A stretch of DNA of 64,000 bases from Acetobacteraceae bacterium. Its GTDB lineage: Bacteria; Pseudomonadota; Alphaproteobacteria; Acetobacterales; Acetobacteraceae. Made by a program: the position numbers and the translations under genes. Within the stretch, counting starts at the first letter, position 1, and every line of letters begins with the position of its first letter. The stretch is taken from assembly GCA_021732665.1 (NCBI GenBank), contig JAKFUL010000003.1, positions 39,782 through 103,781 of the forward strand, given 5' to 3'. This document shows positions 46,148 to 53,829 of this stretch, piece by piece. The notes under the pieces were generated by a model, which was not told where the DNA came from, ran no database searches, and saw only the letters and a program-made list of their open reading frames with translations.

Positions 46148-48802
46148 TCAGAAGGTGGCGAGTAGCCCCCAGAAGGTGTCGAGCGTGGTGTTCTGCAGAA
46201 ACACCCCGCCGCCCGCCAGCCCGAAGCCGACGCCGGGGATGGTCACCACCACACCGTTATCCCAGGCGGCGGCCAGGATGGTGGTGCGCACCACGCCCAC
46301 GGTCACGAACCAGTCCAGCGTTCCGCCGACGTTGAAATCGGTGATGACGTCGTAGACCCCTGCCTCGAAATCCGCCGCGTCGAAGACGAAGTAGTCCTGC
46401 CCCGCGCCGCCGCTCAGCGTGTCGGCGCCCTGCCGGCCGATGATCGTGTCATTGCCCGCGCCGCCTTGCAGCGCCTGGCCGCCGGTGGTGCCGACCAGGA
46501 AATCGGCGAAGCCCGAGCCGACGAAGCCCGCGATGCCGGTGTAGACATCGCCCGCCGCATCGCCGGTGTTGAGCTGCGCGAAATCCAGCCGTGCGGTGAG
46601 GCCGGCGAGCGCGGTGGAATAGCCGGCCAGGTCGATGCCGCCGCCACCGGTCAGGCTGTCGGCGCCGGCGCCGCCGGTCAGCACATTGTCGCCGGTCGAG
46701 CCTGTCAGGTTGTCATTGCCGGCGCCGCCGATCAGGTTCTCGAAGTCGGTCGCGGTGTCTCTACCGGCGCCGCCCGTCTCCTGAGCCGCGGTCAGCGCCA
46801 GGCTGAAGGTGATGTTGCTAATCGCCGAGGCGTAGCTCAGCGTGTCGTTGCCCAGACTGCCATCCATCGAGTCATTGCCGCCGCCGCCTTCGATGGTGTC
46901 GTCGCCCCCGCTCGCGTTGATGCTGTCATTGCCCGCGCCGCCCTGGACAAGGTTGTTGCCGCTATCGCCGGCCAGGGTGTCATTGCCCGCGCCGCCGATG
47001 AGGTTCTCGAAATCGCTGACCCGGTCGTTGCCCGCCCCGCCGGTGACCTGCACCGTGGCTACGGCCAGGCTGACCGTGACATTGGCGGTGGCCGAGGCAT
47101 AGGTCAGCGTGTCATTTCCAGCACCGCCATCGATGGTGTCATTGCCGGCGCCGCCATCGATGGTGTCATCGCCGGCATTGCCGAAGAGGCGGTCGTTCTG
47201 GCCAAGGCCGTTGATGGTATCGGCATTGGGCGTGCCGCGCAGCGTGTCGGCAAGCGGGGTGCCGCGAGCACTCGCCCCGCCGGTGGCCGGGCTAAAATAG
47301 ACGTAGGTGGAGCCCGCGCTCGTGCGGCCGCCAGGATCGGCCGTGCGGGCGCCGACGATGACGTCAGCGAAGCCATCGCCATCCACATCGCCGGCCGAGG
47401 CGAGGGAAAAGCCGCTGATGTCGTTCGCCGCGACGCCATCGAGGCGAAAGCCGGTGCTGCCGTTCAGTGCCGAGAGGTTGATGCTCGAACTCCAGCCGCC
47501 CGATGCGCCGAAGACGACGTAGCTGGAGCCGGCATCGGTCGCACCATTTGGGTCGGCCACGTAGGCCGCCACGATCAGGTCGGCGAAGCCATCGCCGTTC
47601 ACATCCCCGGCCGAGGCCACGGAAAAACCGCTTTGGTCATTGAGCGCGACGCCATCCAGCCGGAAGCCGGTGGTCCCGTTCAGGCTGGAGAGGTTGATCG
47701 TGGTGCCCCAGCCGCTGGCCCGGCCAAACACCACATAGCTCGAGCCGGAATCGGCGTTGCCATTTGGGTCGGCCAGATAGGCTCCCACGATCAGGTCGGC
47801 GAAGCCATCGCCATTCACATCCCCGGCCGAGGCCACGGAAAAGCCGCTTTGGTTATCTGCCGCGACGCCGTCGAGCCGGAAGCCGATGCTGCCGTTGAGG
47901 GTGGAGAGGTTGACGCTGGAGGTCCAGCCGCTGGCACGGCCGAAGACGACATAGCTGGAGCCCGCATCAACAATGCCATTCGGGTCGGCCGCAGGGGCCC
48001 CCACGATCAGGTCGGCGAAGCCATCGCCATTCACATCCCCGGCCGAGGCCGCGGAATTGCCGCTCTGGTCACCAGCCGAGACGCCATCGAGCCGGAAGCC
48101 GGTGGTGCCGTTCAGCGTCGAGAGGTTGATGCTGGAACCCCAGCCGCTGGATGCGCCGAAGACGACATAGCTGTATCCGGCGTTGTTGTTGGCACCGGCG
48201 GTGCCGATGTTGCCTCGGACGCCGAGGATGAGGTCGGCGAAGCCATCGCCATTCACATCCCCGGCCGAGGCGACGGAATTGCCGCTTTGGTCATCCGCCG
48301 CGACGCCATCGAGCCGGAAGCCGGTGGTGCCGTTCAGGGTGGAGAGGTTGATGCTGGAGGTCCAGCCGCTCGCGCGGCCGAAGACGACATAGCTGGAGCC
48401 GGAACTGGTGTTGCCATTTGGGTCGGCCGCGGCGGCACCCACGATGAGATCGGCAAAGCCATCGCCATTCACATCCCCGGCCGAGGCGACGGACTGGCCG
48501 CTCCTGTCGCCGTTCGAGACGCCATCGAGCCGGAAGCCGGTGCTGCCATTGAGGGTCGAGAGGTTGATGGTCGAACTCCAGCCGCTCGATGCGCCGAAGA
48601 CGACATAGCTGGCGCCCGAAAGGTTGTTGCCATTCGGGCTGGCAACGCGGGCACCCACGATCACGTCGGCGAAGCCATCGCCATTCACATCCCCGGCCGA
48701 GGCCACGGAATAGCCGCTCTGTTCACTCGCCGCGGTGCCATCCAGCCGAAAACCGGTGGTGCCGTTGAGAGTGGAGAGGTTGATGGGTGTGGTGAATGAC
48801 AT
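46148..48802 (-). CDS. secreted FG-GAP seven-repeat propeller fused to RTX calcium-binding repeats
   Basis: Protein of 884 residues in two parts. Residues 7-512 are seven near-identical repeats of 72 residues (one of 74), each opening INLSTLNGTTGFRLDG and carrying the calcium loop DVNGDGFAD and SSYVVFG, as in integrin-alpha propellers; seven units make one closed propeller. Residues about 513-830 hold RTX nonapeptides (GGAGNDTI type) in three blocks. The last 50 residues end LDTFWGLLATF, like type I secretion signals. There is no Sec leader. Export by a type I system to the cell surface or medium is expected, but no such exporter is adjacent. A surface adhesion or matrix role is inferred. GGAG lies 9 bases before the ATG at 48802. 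Confidence 0.9.
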   Translation of the reverse strand: MSFTTPINLSTLNGTTGFRLDGTAASEQSGYSVASAGDVNGDGFADVIVGARVASPNGNNLSGASYVVFGASSGWSSTINLSTLNGSTGFRLDGVSNGDRSGQSVASAGDVNGDGFADLIVGAAAADPNGNTSSGSSYVVFGRASGWTSSINLSTLNGTTGFRLDGVAADDQSGNSVASAGDVNGDGFADLILGVRGNIGTAGANNNAGYSYVVFGASSGWGSSINLSTLNGTTGFRLDGVSAGDQSGNSAASAGDVNGDGFADLIVGAPAADPNGIVDAGSSYVVFGRASGWTSSVNLSTLNGSIGFRLDGVAADNQSGFSVASAGDVNGDGFADLIVGAYLADPNGNADSGSSYVVFGRASGWGTTINLSSLNGTTGFRLDGVALNDQSGFSVASAGDVNGDGFADLIVAAYVADPNGATDAGSSYVVFGASGGWSSSINLSALNGSTGFRLDGVAANDISGFSLASAGDVDGDGFADVIVGARTADPGGRTSAGSTYVYFSPATGGASARGTPLADTLRGTPNADTINGLGQNDRLFGNAGDDTIDGGAGNDTIDGGAGNDTLTYASATANVTVSLAVATVQVTGGAGNDRVSDFENLIGGAGNDTLAGDSGNNLVQGGAGNDSINASGGDDTIEGGGGNDSMDGSLGNDTLSYASAISNITFSLALTAAQETGGAGRDTATDFENLIGGAGNDNLTGSTGDNVLTGGAGADSLTGGGGIDLAGYSTALAGLTARLDFAQLNTGDAAGDVYTGIAGFVGSGFADFLVGTTGGQALQGGAGNDTIIGRQGADTLSGGAGQDYFVFDAADFEAGVYDVITDFNVGGTLDWFVTVGVVRTTILAAAWDNGVVVTIPGVGFGLAGGGVFLQNTTLDTFWGLLATF
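47267..48784 (-). repeat. seven tandem 216-bp coding repeats of the FG-GAP propeller
   Basis: Seven head-to-tail DNA repeats of 216 bases (the third is 222) encode the propeller blades. The block coding for the DVNGDGFADLIVGA segment and the GTTGFRLDGV segment is nearly the same in each copy at DNA level. The last copy (left end) is the most diverged, with DVDGDGFADVIVGA and VYFSPATGG. Confidence 0.9.
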
Positions 48803-48870
48803 GCGATGCTCTCCACGGCGCTTGTCCCGACCGCGAGGGGCGCGACTGCTACGTTAATTTTTGTTACCGG

Positions 48871-48899
48871 CAATTAACATTTCATCGCGTTGTAGTCAA
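48871..48899 (-). promoter_or_regulatory. candidate promoter of the FG-GAP/RTX gene
   Basis: Read on the minus strand, TTGACT at 48899-48894 is a near-consensus -35 box, followed after about 15-17 bases by an AT-rich block at 48878-48871 that could serve as -10. This lies in the most AT-rich stretch of the window, about 70-95 bases upstream of the ATG at 48802. The -10 match is weak, so this is tentative. Confidence 0.35.
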
Positions 48900-49000
48900 G
48901 ATATCTCCAGCAATGTCTTGCGATGATCACGCATGCGATCGATGACCGGAGCGCGGCATGGTGTGGTCTGTGGCTCGGCAGCGAGGGGAATCCAGGGCTG

Positions 49001-49020
49001 CACGGGCCTTTCGGCCCGTG
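49001..49020. repeat. hairpin CACGGGCC-TTTC-GGCCCGTG
   Basis: Perfect 8-base inverted repeat with a TTTC loop, 43 bases beyond the stop of the HicA-like gene and about 200 bases upstream of the FG-GAP gene. The GGCC-TTTC-GGCC core matches the middle hairpins of the palindromic element at 7292-7500, and a G-rich stretch (49021-49040) follows, so it may be a degenerate or partial relative. It could also terminate the HicA-like transcript. Confidence 0.55.
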
Positions 49021-49062
49021 GCGGGTGGGTCAGGGAGGGCAGCATCCTCCCGGCGGCCGCGC

Positions 49063-49326
49063 TCACACCGGATAGGCCGAGGGCTCCACCCCCGCCGCCG
49101 CCAGCAGGTGGCGCAGCTTCATCACATCCTCGGCCACGATCTCATGCGCATCGAAATGGAAGCTGCCATGCTGGCCCTTCAGCGTGACCTTGGCCATGCC
49201 ATGCGCGGAACGGGTCACCGCCGCCCCCAGCGCCGCCAGCACATGCACCACCCCCTTGGGGTCGAGATTGTGCGGCGGCGGGTGGGCGAAGATGCTGGCG
49301 AGGGTCTTGCGGTGCTGGTGGTTCAT
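49063..49326 (-). CDS. HicA-like small protein without a HicB partner
   Basis: An 87-residue protein beginning MNHQHRKTLASIFAHP, the opening of a HicA-fold group usually written MNSKHRKTLEAIF. The dsRBD-like core follows with DPKGVVHVLAALGAAV, KVTLKGQHGSFHFDAH (with His in the beta-3 position of HicA toxins) and KLRHLLAAAGVEPSAYP. HicA toxins are mRNA interferases held in check by HicB, but no HicB-like gene lies on either side, so it is either an orphan that acts without antitoxin or a non-toxic relative. It lies 65 bases after the CBS-protein stop and is transcribed in the same direction. Confidence 0.7.
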   Translation of the reverse strand: MNHQHRKTLASIFAHPPPHNLDPKGVVHVLAALGAAVTRSAHGMAKVTLKGQHGSFHFDAHEIVAEDVMKLRHLLAAAGVEPSAYPV

Positions 49327-49391
49327 GCGTGGTGTCCTTGTGAGGTCCCGCGCAGTTCACCCCGGCCCGGAGCCGCCCGCCTTGCGCCAGT

Positions 49392-49826
49392 TCAACCCGC
49401 GGTGGCGACGTAGTGTTTCAATTCCTCGGCCTCGTGCTCGGCCTCGGCGATGCGGGCCTTCACGAGATCGCCGATCGAGATCATGCCAACCAGCTTGCCG
49501 CCCGCCTCCAGCACCGGCAGGTGGCGAATGCGCCGGTCGGTCATCAGTTGCAGGCCTTCCTGCACCGTGCTGTCGGGGGTGACGGTGTGCAGCACCCGGG
49601 TCATCAATTGGCCCGCCGACATGCGGAAGGTCGCCTCGCCACCGCCGGCCATGGCGCGCACGATGTCACGTTCGCTGACAATGCCCGAGACGGTGCCGTC
49701 GCGCTCCACCACCAGCACCGCGCCGATTCGGTGCTGCGCCAGCGTGCGGGTGATGGAGGCCACGCTGTCATGTGGCGCCACGGAAATCACCTGGCCGCCT
49801 TTGTGTTTCAGGATTGAGCCGATCAT
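49392..49826 (-). CDS. CBS-domain pair protein
   Basis: Cytoplasmic 144-residue protein made of two CBS domains that should bind an adenine nucleotide. The first is about 8-65 (HRIGAVLVVERDGTVSGIVS, ERDIVRAM) and the second about 75-132 (MTRVLHTVTPDSTVQEGLQL, MTDRRIRHLPVLEAGGKLVG). Stand-alone CBS proteins of this size are energy or stress sensors with few known partners. GGGAG about 6 bases before the ATG supports the start. A TATGCT box (-10-like) lies upstream on the minus strand near 49858, without a clear -35. Confidence 0.93.
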   Translation of the reverse strand: MIGSILKHKGGQVISVAPHDSVASITRTLAQHRIGAVLVVERDGTVSGIVSERDIVRAMAGGGEATFRMSAGQLMTRVLHTVTPDSTVQEGLQLMTDRRIRHLPVLEAGGKLVGMISIGDLVKARIAEAEHEAEELKHYVATAG

Positions 49827-49937
49827 CTTCGCTTCTCCCGTTCTTTCTTGGAGAGCATAAGTTGGGTGCGGGGATTGGGTGCGGCAAGCGAAACTTCTGT
49901 TTGCACCGCAACGTGACTGTGCGGCGCAACAACATGT

Positions 49938-49950
49938 TTCACTTAGTGAA
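49938..49950. repeat. 13-bp palindrome spanning the exporter stop codon
   Basis: TTCACTTAGTGAA is a perfect dyad around a single central T. The exporter's TAA stop (49943-49945) lies in it. It sits about 110 bases upstream of the CBS-protein start in an AT-richer patch, so an operator or short hairpin is possible; function is unknown. Confidence 0.4.
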
Positions 49951-51712
49951 CGGGCGTGGGCGCCGCCGTCATCAGCTGCGTTTTCACCAGGGCCGCGAAG
50001 CGGCCATCCAGCGCCACCAGTTCGTCGAAGCCGCCTCGCTCGACGATGCCGCCGGCCTCGAAGACCAGGATCTCATCGGCCTCGCGCACGGTGGAAAGCC
50101 GATGCGCGATGATGAAGGTGGTGCGGCCCAGCATCAGCGCCTTCAGCGCCTTCTGCACCCGGGCTTCGGTCGCGGCGTCAAGCGCGGAGGTCGCCTCATC
50201 CAGGATCAGCACCGGCGGGTCCTTCAGCAGGGCGCGGGCGATGGCCAGGCGCTGGCGCTGGCCGCCGGAGAGCGAGGAACCGCGCTCGCCCACCATCGTG
50301 TCGTAGCCATGCGGCTGGCGGATGATGAAGTCATGCGCCTCGGCCATGCGGCAGGCCTGCTCGATCTCCTCCTGCGTTGCGCCCGGCCGGCCGACCAGCA
50401 GATTGTCGCGGATGGTGCGGTTGAACAGCATGCTTTCCTGGAAGACCACGCCGATATTGCGGCGCAGCGCGTCCAGGCTCACGCCCCGCAGATCATGGCC
50501 ATCGAGGGTGATGCTGCCCTCCACCGGGTCCCACAGCCGTTGCAGCAGCGCCATGGCGGTGGATTTTCCGGCGCCCGTCTGGCCCACCAGGGCCACGGTG
50601 CGGCCAGGCGGGGCGTCGAACTCCACGCCGTCCAGGATCTTCCCGCCGCCGGGATAGGAGAAACCCACATTCTCGAACCGCACATGGCCCTCGGCCCGCG
50701 GCAGGTCGAGCGCGTCGGGCGCCTCCGGCACCGTGCTTTTTGTGTCCAGAACCTGGAAGAACTCGGTCAGCGACGGCGCCTGGAACAGCAGGTGGGAGAC
50801 GAAGCCCACCGCGCCCTCCAGCCGCGCCACCAGCAGGGTGGCGAAGCCCATGAAGCTGACGATCTCGCCCACCGTGGCCTGGCCGCGCAGATGCAACACC
50901 GTGCCGAAGACGAAGATGGCGATGGTGCTGATGGTGGCCGCCGCCCGCGTCAGCACATTGACCACCGCCCACCAGTTCAGCACCGGAAACTGGTGGTCCA
51001 GCACCTGGCGCATGATGTCGGAGAACATCTTTGTTTCCGAGCGCATGCGGGTGAAGCTCTGCACCACCATCACGTTGCTCAGCGCATCCTGGGCATTGCC
51101 GGCCAGCTGCGTGTGGAAACGCTCGACACGCATCTGCGCCGCCTGCGTCTTGCGGATGACGAAGATGGTGACGGCGGTGGTGATGACCACCAGCACGATC
51201 AGCACCAGCGCCAGGCGCCAGTTCAGGAACAGCGTGAGCGGCAGCAGCACGAGTGCTCCGATGAACGTCACGAGATGTTCGCGGAAGAACGACAGCCACA
51301 TGCCGAACAGGTTGTCGGCGCCGACCAGCATGACCTTCATCAGCCGTCCCGACTGCACATCGCCATGGAAGGCCAGCGGCAGGCTCAGCACATGCTCGAA
51401 ATAGCGGCTCATCATCCGCAGCCGGTTGCGATGCGCCATGCGATCGGCCAGCAGGCTGACGGCGACATTGGCGCCTATGCCCGACAGCCCGACCGAGGCC
51501 CAGATCGCCAGCAGCACCGCGGCCTCGGCCCAGACATTGGTCTCGGTCATGCGGTCGGAGCGCGACAGCAGGTCGATCACCCGGCCGAACAGCAGGGGCT
51601 CGACGAATTGCAGCCCGGCCAGGGCGGTGGCGGCCACAGCCAGGCCTATCGCCACCGACCTGTCGGCGGCGAGCAACCCAAGAACGCGGCCATACAGCCT
51701 GATGAACTTCAT
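49943..51712 (-). CDS. NdvA/ChvA-like glucan exporter (ABC permease-ATPase)
   Basis: Half-size ABC exporter of 589 residues, the length of NdvA/ChvA, which exports cyclic beta-1,2-glucan in rhizobia and agrobacteria. An N-terminal six-helix domain (about 15-320; VEPLLFGRVIDLL, HRNRLRMMSRYFEHVLSLPL, FGMWLSFFREHL) is followed by the ATPase: Walker A GQTGAGKST, signature SLSGGQRQRLAIARAL, Walker B VLILDEATSALD, and the switch His in IIAHRLSTV. GGAGGG lies 5 bases before the ATG at 51712. No NdvB-type glucan synthase is nearby, so the exported molecule may differ. It is divergent from a Bug gene. Confidence 0.88.
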   Translation of the reverse strand: MKFIRLYGRVLGLLAADRSVAIGLAVAATALAGLQFVEPLLFGRVIDLLSRSDRMTETNVWAEAAVLLAIWASVGLSGIGANVAVSLLADRMAHRNRLRMMSRYFEHVLSLPLAFHGDVQSGRLMKVMLVGADNLFGMWLSFFREHLVTFIGALVLLPLTLFLNWRLALVLIVLVVITTAVTIFVIRKTQAAQMRVERFHTQLAGNAQDALSNVMVVQSFTRMRSETKMFSDIMRQVLDHQFPVLNWWAVVNVLTRAAATISTIAIFVFGTVLHLRGQATVGEIVSFMGFATLLVARLEGAVGFVSHLLFQAPSLTEFFQVLDTKSTVPEAPDALDLPRAEGHVRFENVGFSYPGGGKILDGVEFDAPPGRTVALVGQTGAGKSTAMALLQRLWDPVEGSITLDGHDLRGVSLDALRRNIGVVFQESMLFNRTIRDNLLVGRPGATQEEIEQACRMAEAHDFIIRQPHGYDTMVGERGSSLSGGQRQRLAIARALLKDPPVLILDEATSALDAATEARVQKALKALMLGRTTFIIAHRLSTVREADEILVFEAGGIVERGGFDELVALDGRFAALVKTQLMTAAPTPVH

Positions 51713-51835
51713 CCAGTCCCTCCACGGGGCAGGGCTTGCGCCGCGATTGTGGCGGATTTTGCCGCCCAAACCGCTTCCCTTGAATACGCCACTGCCATGC
51801 TGCACGTTGCGTGACGAAAAGGGCAGGAAACACCG

Positions 51836-52804
51836 ATGGCCGCAAGCATGGCCGAATTGGGAAGGCGCTTGGTGCTGTCCATGGCGGCGGCAACGGCGGC
51901 GCGGGCGGAATGGTCGCCCGCGCGCCCGCTGCGCATGATCGTGCCCTTCCCCCCCGGCGGCACCACCGACACCCTGGCGCGGATGACGGCTGAGCGCCTG
52001 GGTGCCGCGCTGGGCCAGACCGTGGTGATCGACAATCGCCCGGGTGCCGCGGGCACGGTCGCGGCCGACATCGCATCGCGGGCCGAGCCGGATGGGCAGA
52101 CGCTGTTCTTCGCCAGCATCGGCACCGCCGCCACCAATCAGTTCCTCTACCCCAACCTCCCCCATCCCGGTGAGGCGCTGGCAGAGGTGGCCGGGCTGTT
52201 CTCGCTGCCCAACATGGCCACGGTGGCGCCATCCGCGCCCTGGCGGTCGCTCGGCGAGTTCATCGCCGCCGCCCGCGCCAGGCCGGGGCATCTGACCTTC
52301 GGCAGCAGCGGCGCGGGCAGCAGCCTGCACCTCACCGGCGCACTTCTGGCCAGCCGTGCCGGCATCGACATCCTGCACGTGCCCTATCGCGGCGCCGGGC
52401 AGATGCTGAACGAGTTGGTGGCCGGGCGCATCTCCATCGCCTTCGGCAATATCTCCACCGGTATCGGCCTGGTGCGCGACGGGGTGCTGCGGGCGCTGGC
52501 CACCACCGGGGCCGAGCGCAACCCGGCCTTGCCGGACATTCCCAGCTTCGCCGAGACCATCCCGGGCTTCCTGGCCACCGTCTGGTACGGGTTGCAGGTG
52601 CCGCGCGGCACGCCCGCGGCCGTGGTCGAGAGGCTCAACCGCGAGGCGAACGCCATGCTGGCCGATGACGCCGTGCGCGGGCGCCTGGCGAATATCGGCG
52701 TGGCCGCCATGGGCGGCCCGCCGGTGGAATTCACCCGCTTCATCGCCCGGGAGACCGCGCAATGGCGGCAGGTGATCCGCGAGGCCGGCATCACCGCGGA
52801 ATGA
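51836..52804 (+). CDS. Bug/TctC-family periplasmic binding protein
   Basis: Solute-binding protein of the Bug family, 322 residues. Family marks: RMIVPFPPGGTTDTLARM, VVIDNRPGAAGTVAADI, FGSSGAGSSLHLTGALL, HVPYRGAGQMLNELVAGRI and AFGNISTG. The leader is short and odd (MAELGRRLVLSMAAATAARA follows the first four residues), with an arginine pair and a brief hydrophobic core, so export may be by Tat. No TctA/TctB membrane genes are present. A second Bug gene starts 17 bases after its stop. The ligand is unknown. Confidence 0.9.
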   Translation: MAASMAELGRRLVLSMAAATAARAEWSPARPLRMIVPFPPGGTTDTLARMTAERLGAALGQTVVIDNRPGAAGTVAADIASRAEPDGQTLFFASIGTAATNQFLYPNLPHPGEALAEVAGLFSLPNMATVAPSAPWRSLGEFIAAARARPGHLTFGSSGAGSSLHLTGALLASRAGIDILHVPYRGAGQMLNELVAGRISIAFGNISTGIGLVRDGVLRALATTGAERNPALPDIPSFAETIPGFLATVWYGLQVPRGTPAAVVERLNREANAMLADDAVRGRLANIGVAAMGGPPVEFTRFIARETAQWRQVIREAGITAE

Positions 52805-52821
52805 CAATGAAGGAGAACGCC

Positions 52822-53823
52822 ATGACACCCACCCGCAGGACCATCCTCGCAGCCCCGCTGCTCGCCGCGCCTTTTCTGGCAGCCTGGCCCGCCCGGGCGC
52901 AATGGGCGCCCAGTCGCTCCATCCGCCTTGTGGTCGGCTTCACCCCGGCCGGCACCACCGACATCGCAGCGCGCATCCTGTCCGAGCGGCTGACCCAGCG
53001 GCTGGGGCAGTCGGTGGTGGTCGAGAACCGCCCGGGCGCGGGCGGCAATGTCGGCGCCGATACGGTGGCCAAGGCCGAGCCGGACGGCCACACGCTGCTG
53101 ATGCAGACCGTGAGTTCGGGCGCCATCAATTATGGGCTCTATGGCGCCCGCATGCCGATCCGGCCGGAGGATCTGGCGGCGGTGGGGCTGCTGCTGCGGG
53201 TTCCCAATGCCATCTTTGTGGCCAATGCCGTGCCGGCCAACACCTTGGCCGAGCTGGTGGCGCTGCTGCGCGCCCGGCCCGGCCAGCTCAATATCGGCTC
53301 CAGCGGCGTCGGCACCTCGCTGCACATGACCGGCGAATTGCTGAAGCTGGCCACCGGGGTGGACATCACCCATGTGCCCTTCCGCGGCGCGGGGCCGATG
53401 TTGCAGGAGATGATCGCCGGGCGGATCGAGGTGGGGGTGGACAATCTGCCCAGCGTGATCGGGCATCTGCGCGAGGGAAGGCTGCGGCCGCTGGCGGTGA
53501 CCACGGCGACGCGCAGCTCCGCCCTGCCGCAGGTGCCGACCACCGCCGAGGCCGGTTTTCCGGCCGTCGAAGCCACCGCCTGGTTCGGCGTCCAGGCCCC
53601 GGCCCGCACGCCGGCCGCCATCATCGAACGCCTGGGCGCCGAGGTGAATGCCGCCGTGGCAGACCCGGCCACCTGGGCCAGGCTGGCCGATCTGGGCGGC
53701 ATGAAGCCCGACCTGCAACCCGATGGCGGCACCAACCCCGCCGCCTTCGACGCCTTCATCCGCGCCGAGATCGCCAAATGGGGCGAGGTGGTCAGGCGTT
53801 CGGGGGCTTCGGTCGAGGGCTGA
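52822..53823 (+). CDS. Bug/TctC-family periplasmic binding protein
   Basis: Second of two tandem Bug receptors, 333 residues. The leader MTPTRRTILAAPLLAAPF and PARAQW at the cleavage site are clear and twin-arginine-like. AAGGAGA 6 bases before the ATG at 52822 fixes the start. Family marks: RLVVGFTPAGTTDIAARIL, VVVENRPGAGGNVGADTV, IGSSGVGTSLHMTGELL and THVPFRGAGPMLQEMIAGRI. It differs enough from its neighbour that an old duplication is likely. It probably shares the transcript of the first gene. It is convergent with a family-5 binding protein, ends 6 bases apart. Confidence 0.92.
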   Translation: MTPTRRTILAAPLLAAPFLAAWPARAQWAPSRSIRLVVGFTPAGTTDIAARILSERLTQRLGQSVVVENRPGAGGNVGADTVAKAEPDGHTLLMQTVSSGAINYGLYGARMPIRPEDLAAVGLLLRVPNAIFVANAVPANTLAELVALLRARPGQLNIGSSGVGTSLHMTGELLKLATGVDITHVPFRGAGPMLQEMIAGRIEVGVDNLPSVIGHLREGRLRPLAVTTATRSSALPQVPTTAEAGFPAVEATAWFGVQAPARTPAAIIERLGAEVNAAVADPATWARLADLGGMKPDLQPDGGTNPAAFDAFIRAEIAKWGEVVRRSGASVEG

Positions 53824-53829
53824 ACCCCC

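Noticed and set aside
47267..48784. Regular tandem repeats as a possible CRISPR or satellite array
   Set aside because: The period is 216 bases, the repeats are fully coding and encode FG-GAP blades, with no unique spacers.
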